Shown: positions 9,713 to 18,493, counted from the first letter of the stretch. The stretch: DNA of 64,000 nucleotides from Candidatus Melainabacteria bacterium (GCA_027451745.1 DAIDIP010000003.1:62001-126000); one strand, 5' to 3'. Notes: a model not told the origin generated them from the sequence alone. Numbers and translations: made by a program.

Positions 9713-10282
9713 TTAGCCTCTACCCAGGCATTTAACTATCTGTACACGGGCCCTGAATAACCAGGACATGACTATCTCAACGTTTTGATTGAGTATGCAG
9801 GCAATTTGCGTATAATCAAGCGAAAGTTGATGTCTGAGAATAAAGGCTTTTCTTTGCTCTGGAGACACAGTAGCCAGACATCTTTTAACTCTTTGCAAAC
9901 CCAAAATAACAGTGGTTTCCCAATCCATTTGAGCCGAGCCATCTTCGGCAGGATTGATAGGCTCTGCAGCCACTGGCTTAGAATATTGGTGGTGGTAATC
10001 AGCACAAACCCGCACTATAAAGGGCGCCAGCCATTCCCACAAAGGTAAGCCAATGTGTTTAGGATTCAGCTGTCTGATTGCAGTAAAAACATCTCTAAAG
10101 GCCGTTACAGTGAGGCTTTCAGCAATATCCGGCTTATCAGTAGCTAAAAGGGCAATAGCATAAAAACGGTCTTGATTAGCCCAAATAAAGTCGCTTTGTT
10201 GCTGCTGTCCACCCTTCTTTAGCTGAGAAATTACGCTAGAAGCAGACTGATTATAAGTTGTACGGGACGGTAATAAAGACAT
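9713..10282 (-). CDS. ECF-type RNA polymerase sigma factor
   Basis: A 189-aa protein with the layout of an extracytoplasmic-function sigma factor. A divergent region-2-like part lies at about residues 30-100 (FIWANQDRFYAIALLATDKPD, with the helix continuing). A clearer region 4 lies at about 125-185 (ATVSPEQRKAFILRHQLSLD, then YTQIACILNQ, MSWLFRARVQIVKCL). It would direct RNA polymerase to a small regulon when freed from the downstream zinc-finger anti-sigma protein. The ATG at 10282 has GAGGGG just upstream. Region 2 is atypical, so the family call rests mainly on region 4 and on the anti-sigma neighbour. Confidence 0.8.
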   Translation of the reverse strand: MSLLPSRTTYNQSASSVISQLKKGGQQQQSDFIWANQDRFYAIALLATDKPDIAESLTVTAFRDVFTAIRQLNPKHIGLPLWEWLAPFIVRVCADYHHQYSKPVAAEPINPAEDGSAQMDWETTVILGLQRVKRCLATVSPEQRKAFILRHQLSLDYTQIACILNQNVEIVMSWLFRARVQIVKCLGRG

Positions 10283-10316
10283 AACCCCTCAATGAGCAAC
10301 CCTAAATAGATGTACC

Positions 10317-10333
10317 ACAAACTGATAGTTTGT
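10317..10333. promoter_or_regulatory. Inverted repeat upstream of the ECF sigma gene (possible operator)
   Basis: ACAAACT-GAT-AGTTTGT is a perfect 7-bp inverted repeat with a 3-nt centre. It lies 35 nt upstream of the ECF sigma start, in the 145-nt gap after the primary sigma gene. It could be an operator or a small RNA hairpin. A role is only inferred from its position. Confidence 0.3.
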
Positions 10334-10427
10334 TACTCTTGGACCTCGTCAAAGAGGCAAAAACCACCTTAATAAGCTTATCCTTCCTTAAATTTATCGG
10401 CAAGATTAAGCGAACAGAGGGTAACAT

Positions 10428-11387
10428 CTAGTCGTCAAGGTATCCAACTAAGCGATTGGACCAATTAGGCTGTCTTAGTTTACGAAAAGCTTTATGCTCG
10501 ATTTGTCTAACCCGTTCACGAGTAATATTAAAGAGACGTCCTACTTCTTCTAAGGTGCGCTGTCTGCCATCATCGAGACCAAAGCGCAAATGCATAATAT
10601 CGCGCTCCCGAGGCGTTAGCTGACTAAGAATACTATTTATATCTTGTCGCAATAATTGTTCAGTGCAAGTAGAGTCTGGTCTAGAAGACTCATCATCTTC
10701 AATCATGTCACCTATATATGTTTCTTCGTCTCTGCTTAAAGGCATTTCCATTGATACAGGCTCGCGGTCAGCAGTAAGTATTTCTTGTACTTTATTAACT
10801 GGTAGAGACAATGCTATTGAAAGCTCTTCTTCATTTGGTTTTCTGCCTAATTCTTGAGCTAAACGAGCACTGGCTTTTTTTAATTTATTAATTGACTCAA
10901 CCATATGAACTGGAACGCGTATAGTGCGTGATTTGTCTGCTAGCCCACGACTAATAGCCTGGCGAATCCACCAAGTGGCATAAGTACTAAATTTAAAGCC
11001 TTTGCTATGGTCGAATTTTTCTGCGGCTCTTATGAGTCCTAAATTGCCTTCCTGAATCAAGTCTTGAAAGGGCAAACCACGATTAACATACTTTTTGGCA
11101 ATGGATATAACTAAACGAAGATTAGCCTGAATGAGCTTTTTTTTGGCAGATAAATCGCCTTTTGCAATTAGTCTAGCCAAAGCAATTTCTTCATCGGGCT
11201 TAATCATTTTCACGCGCCCAATTTCTCTTAGATATAAGCGAATTGAGTCTTCTGAAAAACCATCGTTTTTTGGAACACGTTTTTGTGCTACTTCATCAAT
11301 TTCTTCGGTGGATAAAGCATCTTCTTCTGGTTCAAAGAGATCAACTTCGGACCATTCTTCTAATATTGGTTCAGTTTTTGCAGCCAA
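10428..11387 (-). CDS. rpoD: Primary-type sigma-70 factor (RpoD/SigA)
   Basis: Housekeeping-type RNA polymerase sigma factor of about 319-324 aa. Region 1.2 (SIRLYLREIGRVKMI), region 2 (LRLVISIAKKYVNRGLPFQD, then FKFSTYATWWIRQAI), region 3 (RTIRVPVHMVESINKL) and region 4 (LTPRERDIMHLRFGL, then NITRERVRQIEHKAFRKLR) are all present and canonical. Region 1.1 is short and acidic. The ORF opens at TTG 11402 without an SD. TTG 11387 has GGAG 9 nt upstream and is preferred here. The short length would also fit a group-2 sigma factor, and no second candidate in the window settles this. Confidence 0.9.
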   Translation of the reverse strand: MAAKTEPILEEWSEVDLFEPEEDALSTEEIDEVAQKRVPKNDGFSEDSIRLYLREIGRVKMIKPDEEIALARLIAKGDLSAKKKLIQANLRLVISIAKKYVNRGLPFQDLIQEGNLGLIRAAEKFDHSKGFKFSTYATWWIRQAISRGLADKSRTIRVPVHMVESINKLKKASARLAQELGRKPNEEELSIALSLPVNKVQEILTADREPVSMEMPLSRDEETYIGDMIEDDESSRPDSTCTEQLLRQDINSILSQLTPRERDIMHLRFGLDDGRQRTLEEVGRLFNITRERVRQIEHKAFRKLRQPNWSNRLVGYLDD

Positions 11388-11551
11388 GTTCGTAATCTCC
11401 AAACATTGTGCTCATTAATAGTTTCATTGAGCTTATTCGTTTTTTACCCAATCCATGTCTATTTCTAGCAGTCAATAGAAAAGTTAACTTTTGTAACCGG
11501 GTGCCATTTTTCTGATTGAATACGATAGGTCACCCGAAAGGGTTAGAATGA

Positions 11552-11580
11552 TTGACTTTCATTCAGGCGTTTAGTATGAA
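11552..11580 (+). promoter_or_regulatory. Sigma-70 promoter for the small basic ORF-trpS-ligase operon
   Basis: TTGACT (11552-11557), a 17-nt spacer and TATGAA (11575-11580) form a near-consensus promoter. The start of transcription would fall about 40 nt before the small basic ORF. The sequence TTCATTCA in the spacer is repeated in inverse orientation as TGAATGAA over the -10, making a possible operator. Confidence 0.6.
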
Positions 11581-11626
11581 TGAATGTCTACAAAGTTTAT
11601 CCCCAAATAAATGGGAGGAGTTTCCA

Positions 11627-11731
11627 TTGACCAGTCAATATAATGCCCGCATCAAACGTAAACGTCGCAAAGCCAAAGTGCTAAGAAAAAAAGATAGAGT
11701 TCACGCGGCTATCGAAAAAGCTAAGAAGTAA
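11627..11731 (+). CDS. Small highly basic protein (34 aa), possibly ribosome-associated
   Basis: TTG-started ORF of 34 codons preceded by GGGAGGAG at good spacing. It encodes TSQYNARIKRKRRKAK, then VLRKKDRVHAAIEKAKK. More than a third of the residues are Lys or Arg. It resembles the very short basic proteins with an N-A-R-x-K-R-x-R-R core annotated in several bacterial phyla and the small ribosomal proteins of bTHX type, but I cannot name the family. It lies just downstream of a strong promoter and 17 nt before trpS, so it is probably translated as the first gene of that operon. Binding to RNA or the ribosome is inferred from charge only. Confidence 0.6.
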   Translation: MTSQYNARIKRKRRKAKVLRKKDRVHAAIEKAKK

Positions 11732-11748
11732 AAGAATTATCAATCATA

Positions 11749-12792
11749 TTGGCAAATAAATTGTCGCAAAAAGAAACAAAGACTAATCGCATTATGTCTG
11801 GTATGCGTCCAACTGGCCGTTTACACATTGGACACTATTTTGGGGCGCTAACAAATTGGCTTGCCTTTCAAAATAAGTATGATGCTTTTTATTCAATTGT
11901 TGATTGGCATGCACTTACAACTAAGTATCAAAATACAGCCGAAATATCTCAAAATGTTATAGAGGTAGCTTTAGATTGGCTATCTGTTGGACTCAATCCT
12001 GAACAATCAACTATATATGTACAGTCAGCTGTTCGTGAAACTGCCGAATTACATTTACTTCTTTCAATGTATACGCCACAGAATTGGGTTGAGCGTGATC
12101 CAACCTTAAAAGATATGGTTAAAATGCTCGCTGCCAATCATGAAGAAGCTTTGGAAAAAGTATCGTATGGCTTGCTTGGTTATCCTGTGTTGATGAGTGC
12201 AGACATATTGGGTCCCAAGGCTAACCTTGTACCAGTAGGGCGCGATCAAGAAGCACATTTGGAATTTACTAGAGACCTGGTAAGACGCTTTAATCACTTT
12301 TTTAATGTCGACTATTTCCCCGAGCCAAAGCCTGAATTTACCGAAATACCAGTACTCAAAGGCGTTGACGGACAAAAAATGGGCAAGTCTTATCAGAATG
12401 ATATAAAACTTGCTGATACTGAGGAAGATACCATTAAAAAAGTAAAGCAAATGGTGACCGATCGCACTCGTATAGCCAAAAGCGACCCTGGCCATGTCGA
12501 TTTGTGCGAAGTACCATGGCCTATGTATGGAATATTTGGCAAAAATATTAGCTCCCAAGTTAAAACAGAATGTGAGTCTGCTGCAATTGGTTGTGTAGAC
12601 TGCAAAACACGCTTAGGCAAATTAATAAATGAGTTTCTTCGTCCAATCCGTGAAAAACGAAATAAACTGGCTAAAAATCCAGAAGAAGTGATAAAAATTC
12701 TTGAGTACGGCAATATCAAAGCAAAAAAAGTAACTCAGCAGACAGTAATCGATGTCTATGAAATTATGGGCTTAAGATATTGGAAAAATTAG
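11749..12792 (+). CDS. trpS: Tryptophanyl-tRNA synthetase
   Basis: Class I aminoacyl-tRNA synthetase charging tRNA-Trp in the cytoplasm. The 347 aa match the usual length of bacterial TrpS. The N-terminal SGMRPTGRLHIGHYFGAL contains the HIGH motif (about residues 26-29), and KGVDGQKMGKSYQND carries the KMSKS-type loop (KMGKS). VGRDQEAHLEFTRDL is the conserved helix next to the active site. The start is TTG at 11749. An in-frame ATG at 11794, just before SGMRPT, is the alternative. Neither has a convincing SD. The last 13 nt overlap the next gene, indicating co-transcription. Confidence 0.95.
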   Translation: MANKLSQKETKTNRIMSGMRPTGRLHIGHYFGALTNWLAFQNKYDAFYSIVDWHALTTKYQNTAEISQNVIEVALDWLSVGLNPEQSTIYVQSAVRETAELHLLLSMYTPQNWVERDPTLKDMVKMLAANHEEALEKVSYGLLGYPVLMSADILGPKANLVPVGRDQEAHLEFTRDLVRRFNHFFNVDYFPEPKPEFTEIPVLKGVDGQKMGKSYQNDIKLADTEEDTIKKVKQMVTDRTRIAKSDPGHVDLCEVPWPMYGIFGKNISSQVKTECESAAIGCVDCKTRLGKLINEFLRPIREKRNKLAKNPEEVIKILEYGNIKAKKVTQQTVIDVYEIMGLRYWKN

Positions 12793-14054
12793 CAACTAGT
12801 ATAAAGAACGATTTTTCTTCCAAACAGAAAAATAAATTGCTCTCTTCAATTACTGTTTGCAGCTCTATTCTTATTTTGCTTTACTCGGTTAGTTTGTCTT
12901 TGCCGATAACTATTCCATGGACTATTTTGACGATCGGTTTAGTGCTGATGGTCTTTCATTTTTTAATATCAGAACGAATTACTAGTTTAAGCGAGTTACG
13001 TATATTACTTTATGCACCTCTAACAGTACCCATAGCCATCTTTTGTCTAATCACTTTTATTTCTGGAGCTGCTAATGGGGGCAGCAACGAAGCATTTAAA
13101 TCGTTCTGGTCATGGCGAGGAATGCTTGTATATTTCTGGGCTTATTGGGCATTTATGTCTAATAAAAAGCTCAGGGCTTTATCAGTGGCATCTATTTTAA
13201 TTGTCAGTTCTATTGCTGGACTATGGGCAACAATAGAGCAAGTAACTGGTTTTCATCCTTTTTCTTTTCCGTATTTGCAAGGCACTGGTTTTATAAGTGG
13301 TCCTATGGCATTTTCTGGACTGGCACAATTATTTTCTTTTTTAGCGCTGGGTATTGCTTTAAAGCAGGGCAGCAAAGAATTGCCCAGATGGCTTGCTAGG
13401 ACCTTAGTCTTTTATACCTTTTTAGCATGCAATTTTTTAGGCTTAATTTTTTGTGGCGAGCGAAGCGCCTGGTTTGGTGCAGCTATTGCCTTATTAGCAA
13501 CATCATTTTTGATCTCATATAGAACAGTGTTATTAGCTGGGCTAATACTAACAATCAGTACAATAATTGGTTGGCTAACATTACCAGTGGTTCGAGAACG
13601 TTTAACATCATTACTTAACTGGCAGTCGGACATTAGTGTGAGCACACGTATAATTCTTTGGGACAAAGCTTGGCAAGTTTTTCAACAATCGCCAATATTT
13701 GGTGTGGGCATTAGACATTTTCCACATTTAGTCATTCCAGAGGCCTTGCAACAAGGTCATTTAGCTCTTGATCATGCCCACAGCAATTATTTACATATTC
13801 TTGCTACTATGGGAATTGTAGGAATTTGTGCTTATTTATATCTTTGGTTTAGTGCTTTAAAAGTGGCATATACCGAGCAAAAGATTACCAACTATACAAA
13901 TTTAGACAAAGGAATTTGTTTAGGCATATTCGCCGGCATAGTATCACTTTTAGTATCAGGTCTTTTTGAATATAATTTTGGCACCGGACAAGTTCGCTTA
14001 GCTCAATGGTTCTTATTGGCTATGCTAGTTAATTCGACAACTTACAAGAATTAA
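12780..14054 (+). CDS. O-antigen ligase/polymerase-like membrane protein
   Basis: A 424-aa polytopic inner-membrane protein with about 10-12 hydrophobic segments. It has a large loop before the last segments that carries the WaaL/Wzy_C hallmark GVGIRHFPHL, then LDHAHSNYLHILATMGIVG. Members of this family transfer or polymerise surface polysaccharide repeat units at the periplasmic face. It starts with TTG inside the end of trpS (13-nt overlap). No other polysaccharide genes are nearby, so the substrate is unknown. Confidence 0.8.
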   Translation: MEKLATSIKNDFSSKQKNKLLSSITVCSSILILLYSVSLSLPITIPWTILTIGLVLMVFHFLISERITSLSELRILLYAPLTVPIAIFCLITFISGAANGGSNEAFKSFWSWRGMLVYFWAYWAFMSNKKLRALSVASILIVSSIAGLWATIEQVTGFHPFSFPYLQGTGFISGPMAFSGLAQLFSFLALGIALKQGSKELPRWLARTLVFYTFLACNFLGLIFCGERSAWFGAAIALLATSFLISYRTVLLAGLILTISTIIGWLTLPVVRERLTSLLNWQSDISVSTRIILWDKAWQVFQQSPIFGVGIRHFPHLVIPEALQQGHLALDHAHSNYLHILATMGIVGICAYLYLWFSALKVAYTEQKITNYTNLDKGICLGIFAGIVSLLVSGLFEYNFGTGQVRLAQWFLLAMLVNSTTYKN

Positions 14055-14069
14055 GTAGTGTCTAGTATA

Positions 14070-14219
14070 TTAGGTGATAAAGTAACCGTCTTTTTCTCCC
14101 CCAAGGATATGACGAAAAAGAGTGGTTTTACCCACCTGACGCAGTCCGCCTAAAAAGACCATTTTTCGCTTAAGATCTTGTTTTATTTGTTGAGCTAAAT
14201 AACGCTGGCGATATTTCAT
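14070..14219 (-). pseudogene. N-terminal remnant of an AAA+ ATPase (DUF4143-type)
   Basis: A 49-codon minus-strand ORF reading MKYRQRYLAQQI, then VFLGGLRQVGKTTLFRHIL, then a stop. The segment G-G-L-R-Q-V-G-K-T-T-L is the Walker A of the ATPase family in which G-x-R-Q-V-G-K-T-T precedes a DUF4143 domain (usually about 400 aa in total). Nothing downstream continues it, as the O-antigen ligase-like gene occupies the adjoining DNA. It is best read as the leftover of a deleted gene. Confidence 0.7.
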
Positions 14220-14230
14220 AATATTATTAT

Positions 14231-14263
14231 GCGAGTTTTTTGCCTGTGGTCAAAAAAACTCGC
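14231..14263. repeat. Inverted repeat next to the ATPase remnant
   Basis: GCGAGTTTTTTG at 14231-14242 and CAAAAAAACTCGC at 14251-14263 are complementary arms (one extra A in the right arm) separated by 8 nt. It lies between the ATPase remnant and the MATE gene. It could act as a transcription terminator for the convergent units or be a relic of the lost gene's control region. Confidence 0.5.
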
Positions 14264-14341
14264 GATTATTTTCTACTCTAACGAAAATCTTATAAGAACA
14301 AGTATTCAAATTTCACTGCAGAACACAAGAGCATGCTGATT

Positions 14342-15751
14342 TCACAACTTTAATTTTTCCCAGGCTCTTGATTGAAAGCGCCAGAAACATAGAAGTCCAG
14401 TACCGCTAACAGAAGTAGCCATTGCAATCCAAACCCCATTTGGACCAAGATTGCAAGTGATAGCTAAGATCCAGGCCAACGGCTGTCTTATAAGCCAATG
14501 CGTGGCGATTGTTATCCACATAGGAAATTTTGTATCACCAGCTCCTTGCAAAACACCATTTAAAATCATCGCCATTGCTTGCAACGGTTGAGCAAAAGCC
14601 AATATTTGCAAATAGGCAATAGTGTATTCACGTGAAGAAGAATCTTGGGTCATAACATTTGCCAACAGTGGAGCATTGATAAAAAGCAAAATGCCACAAA
14701 TTAACATGACAAAGAAGCCAAGCCAAGTCACATTCCAACCAGCCTTAAAGGCACGCTCGTTTTCTTTAGCACCCAAATTTTGACCAACAATAGAAGAAAC
14801 AGCTTGACCTAAAGCGAACATAGGCATAAAAAGAAATGATTCTACTCTTATGCCGATAGTCCAGGCAGCTAAAGCAGCCGTAGGATTTGAACAATGTCTC
14901 AATGTAAAAAACAAAGCAAAAACACTAAATGTCCAGGTCATTCTTTGCAAAGCTGCTGGCAAACTAATTTTTACAAGCTTCATTATTAAAGGATAGTCTG
15001 GTGGCAGCAATTTACTGATGCTGTCTTTAAGTATTGAAGTATGAAGTTTCTGCCAGGCTAACAAAGCACCAATCACACTAGATATAAATCCGGCTATTGC
15101 TAGACCTTTGATACCAAAATTGTGCAATGGTCCATAAACAAACCAATAATCACCAATTACATTTAAAGTGGTCATAGTGAGAACTATAAATAGAGGTGTT
15201 TTAGCATCTCCAGACGCTCTAAAACCAGCATTGACTATGCACAAAAAACTAAAAGGTAAAAAGTAGAGAGCATAAATAATAAGATATGGTTTGGCTAATT
15301 GAGAGACAGATGTGTCGGGGGTAAATAATTGCATTAAATTACCAGAAAACAATATTGAACAAATAGTGAGAATTGTTCCGGTAATTAGAGCAAATAACAA
15401 AGATTGTCCGTGACTAGCAATTGCTTGTTTTTCATCCATTGCTCCAAGCGCTCGCGAGACTAAAGCATTGGTACCAATAGATGCTGCCAGAATGATAGCT
15501 ATAAATAGAAAAACAATTTGATCCGCTACACCAACAGCCGCTTGCGCTGAAGCACCAAATAATTGCGCTAATTGAACATCAACTACACCAACGATAGCAT
15601 TACTAATCATGAGCAAGAGCAAAGGCCAGGACATTGTCCAAATTGCCTGCCAAAGACTGCCAGATACTAGTACAGCTTCTTTGCCATCATTTTTTATATC
15701 CAGACTATTAGCTGGCATAGATGATCCTGATTGTTCTTGAGCTGGTTCCAT
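14342..15751 (-). CDS. MATE family efflux transporter
   Basis: A Na+- or H+-coupled multidrug/toxin exporter of the inner membrane. It has 12 predicted hydrophobic segments in two related halves, with family features such as WPLLLLMISNAIVGVVDVQL near the N-terminus, SIGTNALVSRALGAMDEKQA and GQAVSSIVGQNLGAKENERA at equivalent positions of the two halves, and LNGVLQGAGDTKFPMW. The ORF opens at TTG 15793, but ATG 15751 has a GAGAG about 6 nt upstream and gives 469 aa, close to the family norm. It stands alone, upstream of nothing on its strand. The substrate cannot be inferred. Confidence 0.9.
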   Translation of the reverse strand: MEPAQEQSGSSMPANSLDIKNDGKEAVLVSGSLWQAIWTMSWPLLLLMISNAIVGVVDVQLAQLFGASAQAAVGVADQIVFLFIAIILAASIGTNALVSRALGAMDEKQAIASHGQSLLFALITGTILTICSILFSGNLMQLFTPDTSVSQLAKPYLIIYALYFLPFSFLCIVNAGFRASGDAKTPLFIVLTMTTLNVIGDYWFVYGPLHNFGIKGLAIAGFISSVIGALLAWQKLHTSILKDSISKLLPPDYPLIMKLVKISLPAALQRMTWTFSVFALFFTLRHCSNPTAALAAWTIGIRVESFLFMPMFALGQAVSSIVGQNLGAKENERAFKAGWNVTWLGFFVMLICGILLFINAPLLANVMTQDSSSREYTIAYLQILAFAQPLQAMAMILNGVLQGAGDTKFPMWITIATHWLIRQPLAWILAITCNLGPNGVWIAMATSVSGTGLLCFWRFQSRAWEKLKL

Positions 15752-15888
15752 TTGCACTCTCTTGTTCTTACTCACTATAACAAGGGGGCGCAAAGAAATA
15801 AAAAATATTTCCAGGACATTAACAGTCTAGATGCCATTTAACCTTTTAAGGTTAGCTTGACATCGCAAAAGTGGTGATCTTGTTTCCG

Positions 15889-17535
15889 CTAAGAAACTGC
15901 AGCGGCGCGCATTTTTTTTCCAAAATGCTCAGTTAATCGCTTTAATGTTGGCGAAATATCTTCTGGAGAAAGAACGGCATCAATAAGGATTGCTTGATTG
16001 GAAAGAAGGGCTGTTTTTAAGGCAGAATCAAATTCTAAACATGTGCGAGCCTGATAGCTTGTTGCGCCAAGCGCCTTTCCAATAGCGGCATAATCCCAGG
16101 TTGGCAAGCCATAGTATTTGCGATCTTTGTCAATAAATTTGAGCATGGCATAACTAGCATTATTGAAAACAATCACAATTGGATTCAAACCTTCTTTAAC
16201 AGCCGTGGAAAGCTCCATGCCTGTCATTTGAAAGCCACCATCTCCAACAAGCACTATTGGTCTTTTAGTCCTATCTGCCAATTGCACCCCAATGCTAGCT
16301 GGCACGCCAAAACCCATAGTTGAATAATAACCTGAAGCAACATATAAATCGGTTTTGATACTTAGACCAGCGTAAAGGCAGTCTCCCACATCACAAACTA
16401 CACATAAATTATCTGCAATAACTTGATTGATAGCAGAAATAATATGTCCAACTGATAGCTCGTTTTTTGCATTGTTGGTTTCTTCAACCGGAATATTTGG
16501 CACATAAAATTTATGGCCTTTCGCCTCACGTACACCATTTACGATACCATGAGTAAATTCAGGCAAAAAAGTTTTTAAGTCTACGTCAGTAAACTTATTT
16601 TCACCGATAGACACTTCTTCGCTATTAACAAGAATAAGTTTATCGGCTGGCAATTTGGCACTGTAACCGCCAGTTTCCATTTCGGTAAGAATAACGCCTA
16701 AGCCAAGGATACAATCACAATCTTCAACAAATTCTCGCACACTAGGATTACTAAATTGACCAAAATAATTGCCAATAAAATTTGGATGAGATTCTGGGAA
16801 AGCAGATTTACCCAGCATGGAGGTGGCAACAGGAATATTTAATGCTTCGCTTAAGCGACAAACCGGCTCAAGAAGACGAAAACGACTCAACTCTACACCG
16901 GCTAAAATAATTGGCTGTTTGGCTGCTTGGATCTGTTCAATAGCTAAATTTAGAGCCCGTTTTGTTTGAGCTGAATTGTGACTGGCATCATTTGGTTTGG
17001 GAAGGTCATTAATTTCTATTTCTGCATTCATCATGTCCCGTGGCAATTCTAAATAACCAGGACGAGATGCAGTCAGTACAGTGTCCAGTACATAATCAAT
17101 AGTTTTTTGGGCTGTATCCAGGTCATCAATTGTGGCATTTGCGGCTGTTACTTGGGCATAAACGTTCTTCTGAGTATCAAAAGTTTTGACACAATGATGC
17201 AAACGTGCTGGCTGTCCTTTATATTTTGTTTCTGGTGCCCCGCCTATTATCAATAGAGGTGACTCTTCAGCAAAAGCACAGGCAACCGGATTAATCATAT
17301 TAAGCCCGCCGGAGCCATAAGTAACCAGTGCTACCCCGAGTCCTTTCAGACGGGCATAAGCGTCTGCAGCAAAGCCAAGAGAAGGCTCATGGGTCATTAC
17401 CACTGTCTTCAAGCCAAAGTCTTGCTGAGCGGCATATAAAGGTAGGATATAATCTCCCGGAATACCGAAAGTACAGTCAACCCCGGCGTTCTTTATACGT
17501 TCAAAAAGATATTGAGAAATTTGCTTTCGTGCCAT
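15889..17535 (-). CDS. Thiamine-diphosphate 2-oxo-acid decarboxylase (pyruvate/indolepyruvate decarboxylase family)
   Basis: A 548-aa enzyme of the PDC/IPDC family, which decarboxylates a 2-oxo acid to an aldehyde. The key PDC residues are present: D27 in GIPGDYILP, E50 in THEPSLGFAADAYAR, and the pair H113-H114 in ARLHHCVKTF. The ThDP/Mg motif starts at GDGGFQMTGMEL and ends about 25 residues later at FNNASYAM. Substrate (pyruvate, phenylpyruvate, indolepyruvate or a branched-chain oxo acid) is not decidable. The ATG at 17535 has GAGATAAAGC upstream. It would serve fermentation to ethanol or amino-acid breakdown. No alcohol dehydrogenase is adjacent. Confidence 0.87.
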   Translation of the reverse strand: MARKQISQYLFERIKNAGVDCTFGIPGDYILPLYAAQQDFGLKTVVMTHEPSLGFAADAYARLKGLGVALVTYGSGGLNMINPVACAFAEESPLLIIGGAPETKYKGQPARLHHCVKTFDTQKNVYAQVTAANATIDDLDTAQKTIDYVLDTVLTASRPGYLELPRDMMNAEIEINDLPKPNDASHNSAQTKRALNLAIEQIQAAKQPIILAGVELSRFRLLEPVCRLSEALNIPVATSMLGKSAFPESHPNFIGNYFGQFSNPSVREFVEDCDCILGLGVILTEMETGGYSAKLPADKLILVNSEEVSIGENKFTDVDLKTFLPEFTHGIVNGVREAKGHKFYVPNIPVEETNNAKNELSVGHIISAINQVIADNLCVVCDVGDCLYAGLSIKTDLYVASGYYSTMGFGVPASIGVQLADRTKRPIVLVGDGGFQMTGMELSTAVKEGLNPIVIVFNNASYAMLKFIDKDRKYYGLPTWDYAAIGKALGATSYQARTCLEFDSALKTALLSNQAILIDAVLSPEDISPTLKRLTEHFGKKMRAAAVS

Positions 17536-17634
17536 GCTTTATCTCATGTTCAAGTTCTGTAGACTAATAGATAATGTACATAGGCATGTTTAGCAAAAAC
17601 AAGATTTACCTGCATTAACTACTTTTCCAATAAG

Positions 17635-18120
17635 ATGCCAAATAGCCATAATCAATACAATCCAAAAGCTGATCAGAACCAGCATAACGAATCATGGCGA
17701 GAATTTTCGATTTCTCGTTTTCATTTGTTCAGGCATATCGCAGCTTTGTTTTTGACAAGTTTATTTTGTCTGTCTTTGTTTATGAGCGAATTAAATAGAT
17801 ATATACAAAAACATGAATTAGGGCAGATAAACCACATTACTTTCATCTATCTGGTTCTCTTAGTCTTTATTATTCTTATGGGTATAGTGGCAGTATTATC
17901 CGTAAGAAAAGTGAGAGTTTATTCGGACAAAATTGAGCTAAGTAATCTCTTCTGGAAAGAAAAGCTGTGCTGGAAGGACATTACCATTCACTGCCCGCGA
18001 AATCTTAGATTTGCCTGGATTAAAGGCAAAAATTGTCCATATTTACTGGTGAAAAGCGAGTTTAAAAACTATTCTGAGCTGGAATATTCTTTGGCTCAAT
18101 ATGGGCATATTAATAATTAG
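17635..18120 (+). CDS. Two-TM membrane protein, possible bacterial PH-like domain
   Basis: A 161-aa hypothetical protein. There is a hydrophilic N-terminus, membrane segments at about residues 34-52 and 67-87 (the second is ITFIYLVLLVFIILMGIVAV), then a C-terminal soluble part of about 70 aa (VRVYSDKIELSNLFWKEKL, then CWKDIT). That part looks like the short beta-rich PH-like domain found after two helices in small bacterial membrane proteins. It is divergent from the decarboxylase across 99 nt. Function unknown. Confidence 0.65.
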   Translation: MPNSHNQYNPKADQNQHNESWREFSISRFHLFRHIAALFLTSLFCLSLFMSELNRYIQKHELGQINHITFIYLVLLVFIILMGIVAVLSVRKVRVYSDKIELSNLFWKEKLCWKDITIHCPRNLRFAWIKGKNCPYLLVKSEFKNYSELEYSLAQYGHINN

Positions 18121-18280
18121 AATAAAAAGCTATTAATTCGTCTTCTTAGTCCTTAAAATACCCATCAAGCTTGCCTCTTGAAAAGTTAATTTTGAAGCTG
18201 GCAAGATAAAATTTACGCAGACAGTCAGCCGTCACGGTGGTATACTTTCAACAGTTCAGTTTATTCTAGGAAAAGTGTCG

Positions 18281-18493
18281 ATGTCCAAACAGTTTGAAAG
18301 TGAAAATAGACCGGACAAAGCTAAAAAAGTGCGTCCTGAAGTGGCGTTCAAAGAAGTATTTCAAAGTATGCTCGGAACTGCCATACAGGATTATTTAGAC
18401 CGCACAGATGTTTGGTCAATAAATAAGCAAACTGTATTCGCTAAGCAAGATCCTCTAACGGACGCGGCCTACGCTCCTTCTAATATTGGCTGA
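18281..18493 (+). CDS. Small hypothetical protein upstream of MazF
   Basis: A 70-aa ORF starting at ATG 18281 with AGGA about 10 nt upstream (a GTG at 18275 is also possible). The sequence is hydrophilic and has no recognised domain. It has a Lys/Arg-rich N-terminus and a helical middle (EVAFKEVFQSMLGTAIQDYL). It ends 76 nt before a PemK/MazF-type toxin gene that has no obvious antitoxin. It might therefore be a non-standard antitoxin, but position is the only support. Confidence 0.5.
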   Translation: MSKQFESENRPDKAKKVRPEVAFKEVFQSMLGTAIQDYLDRTDVWSINKQTVFAKQDPLTDAAYAPSNIG

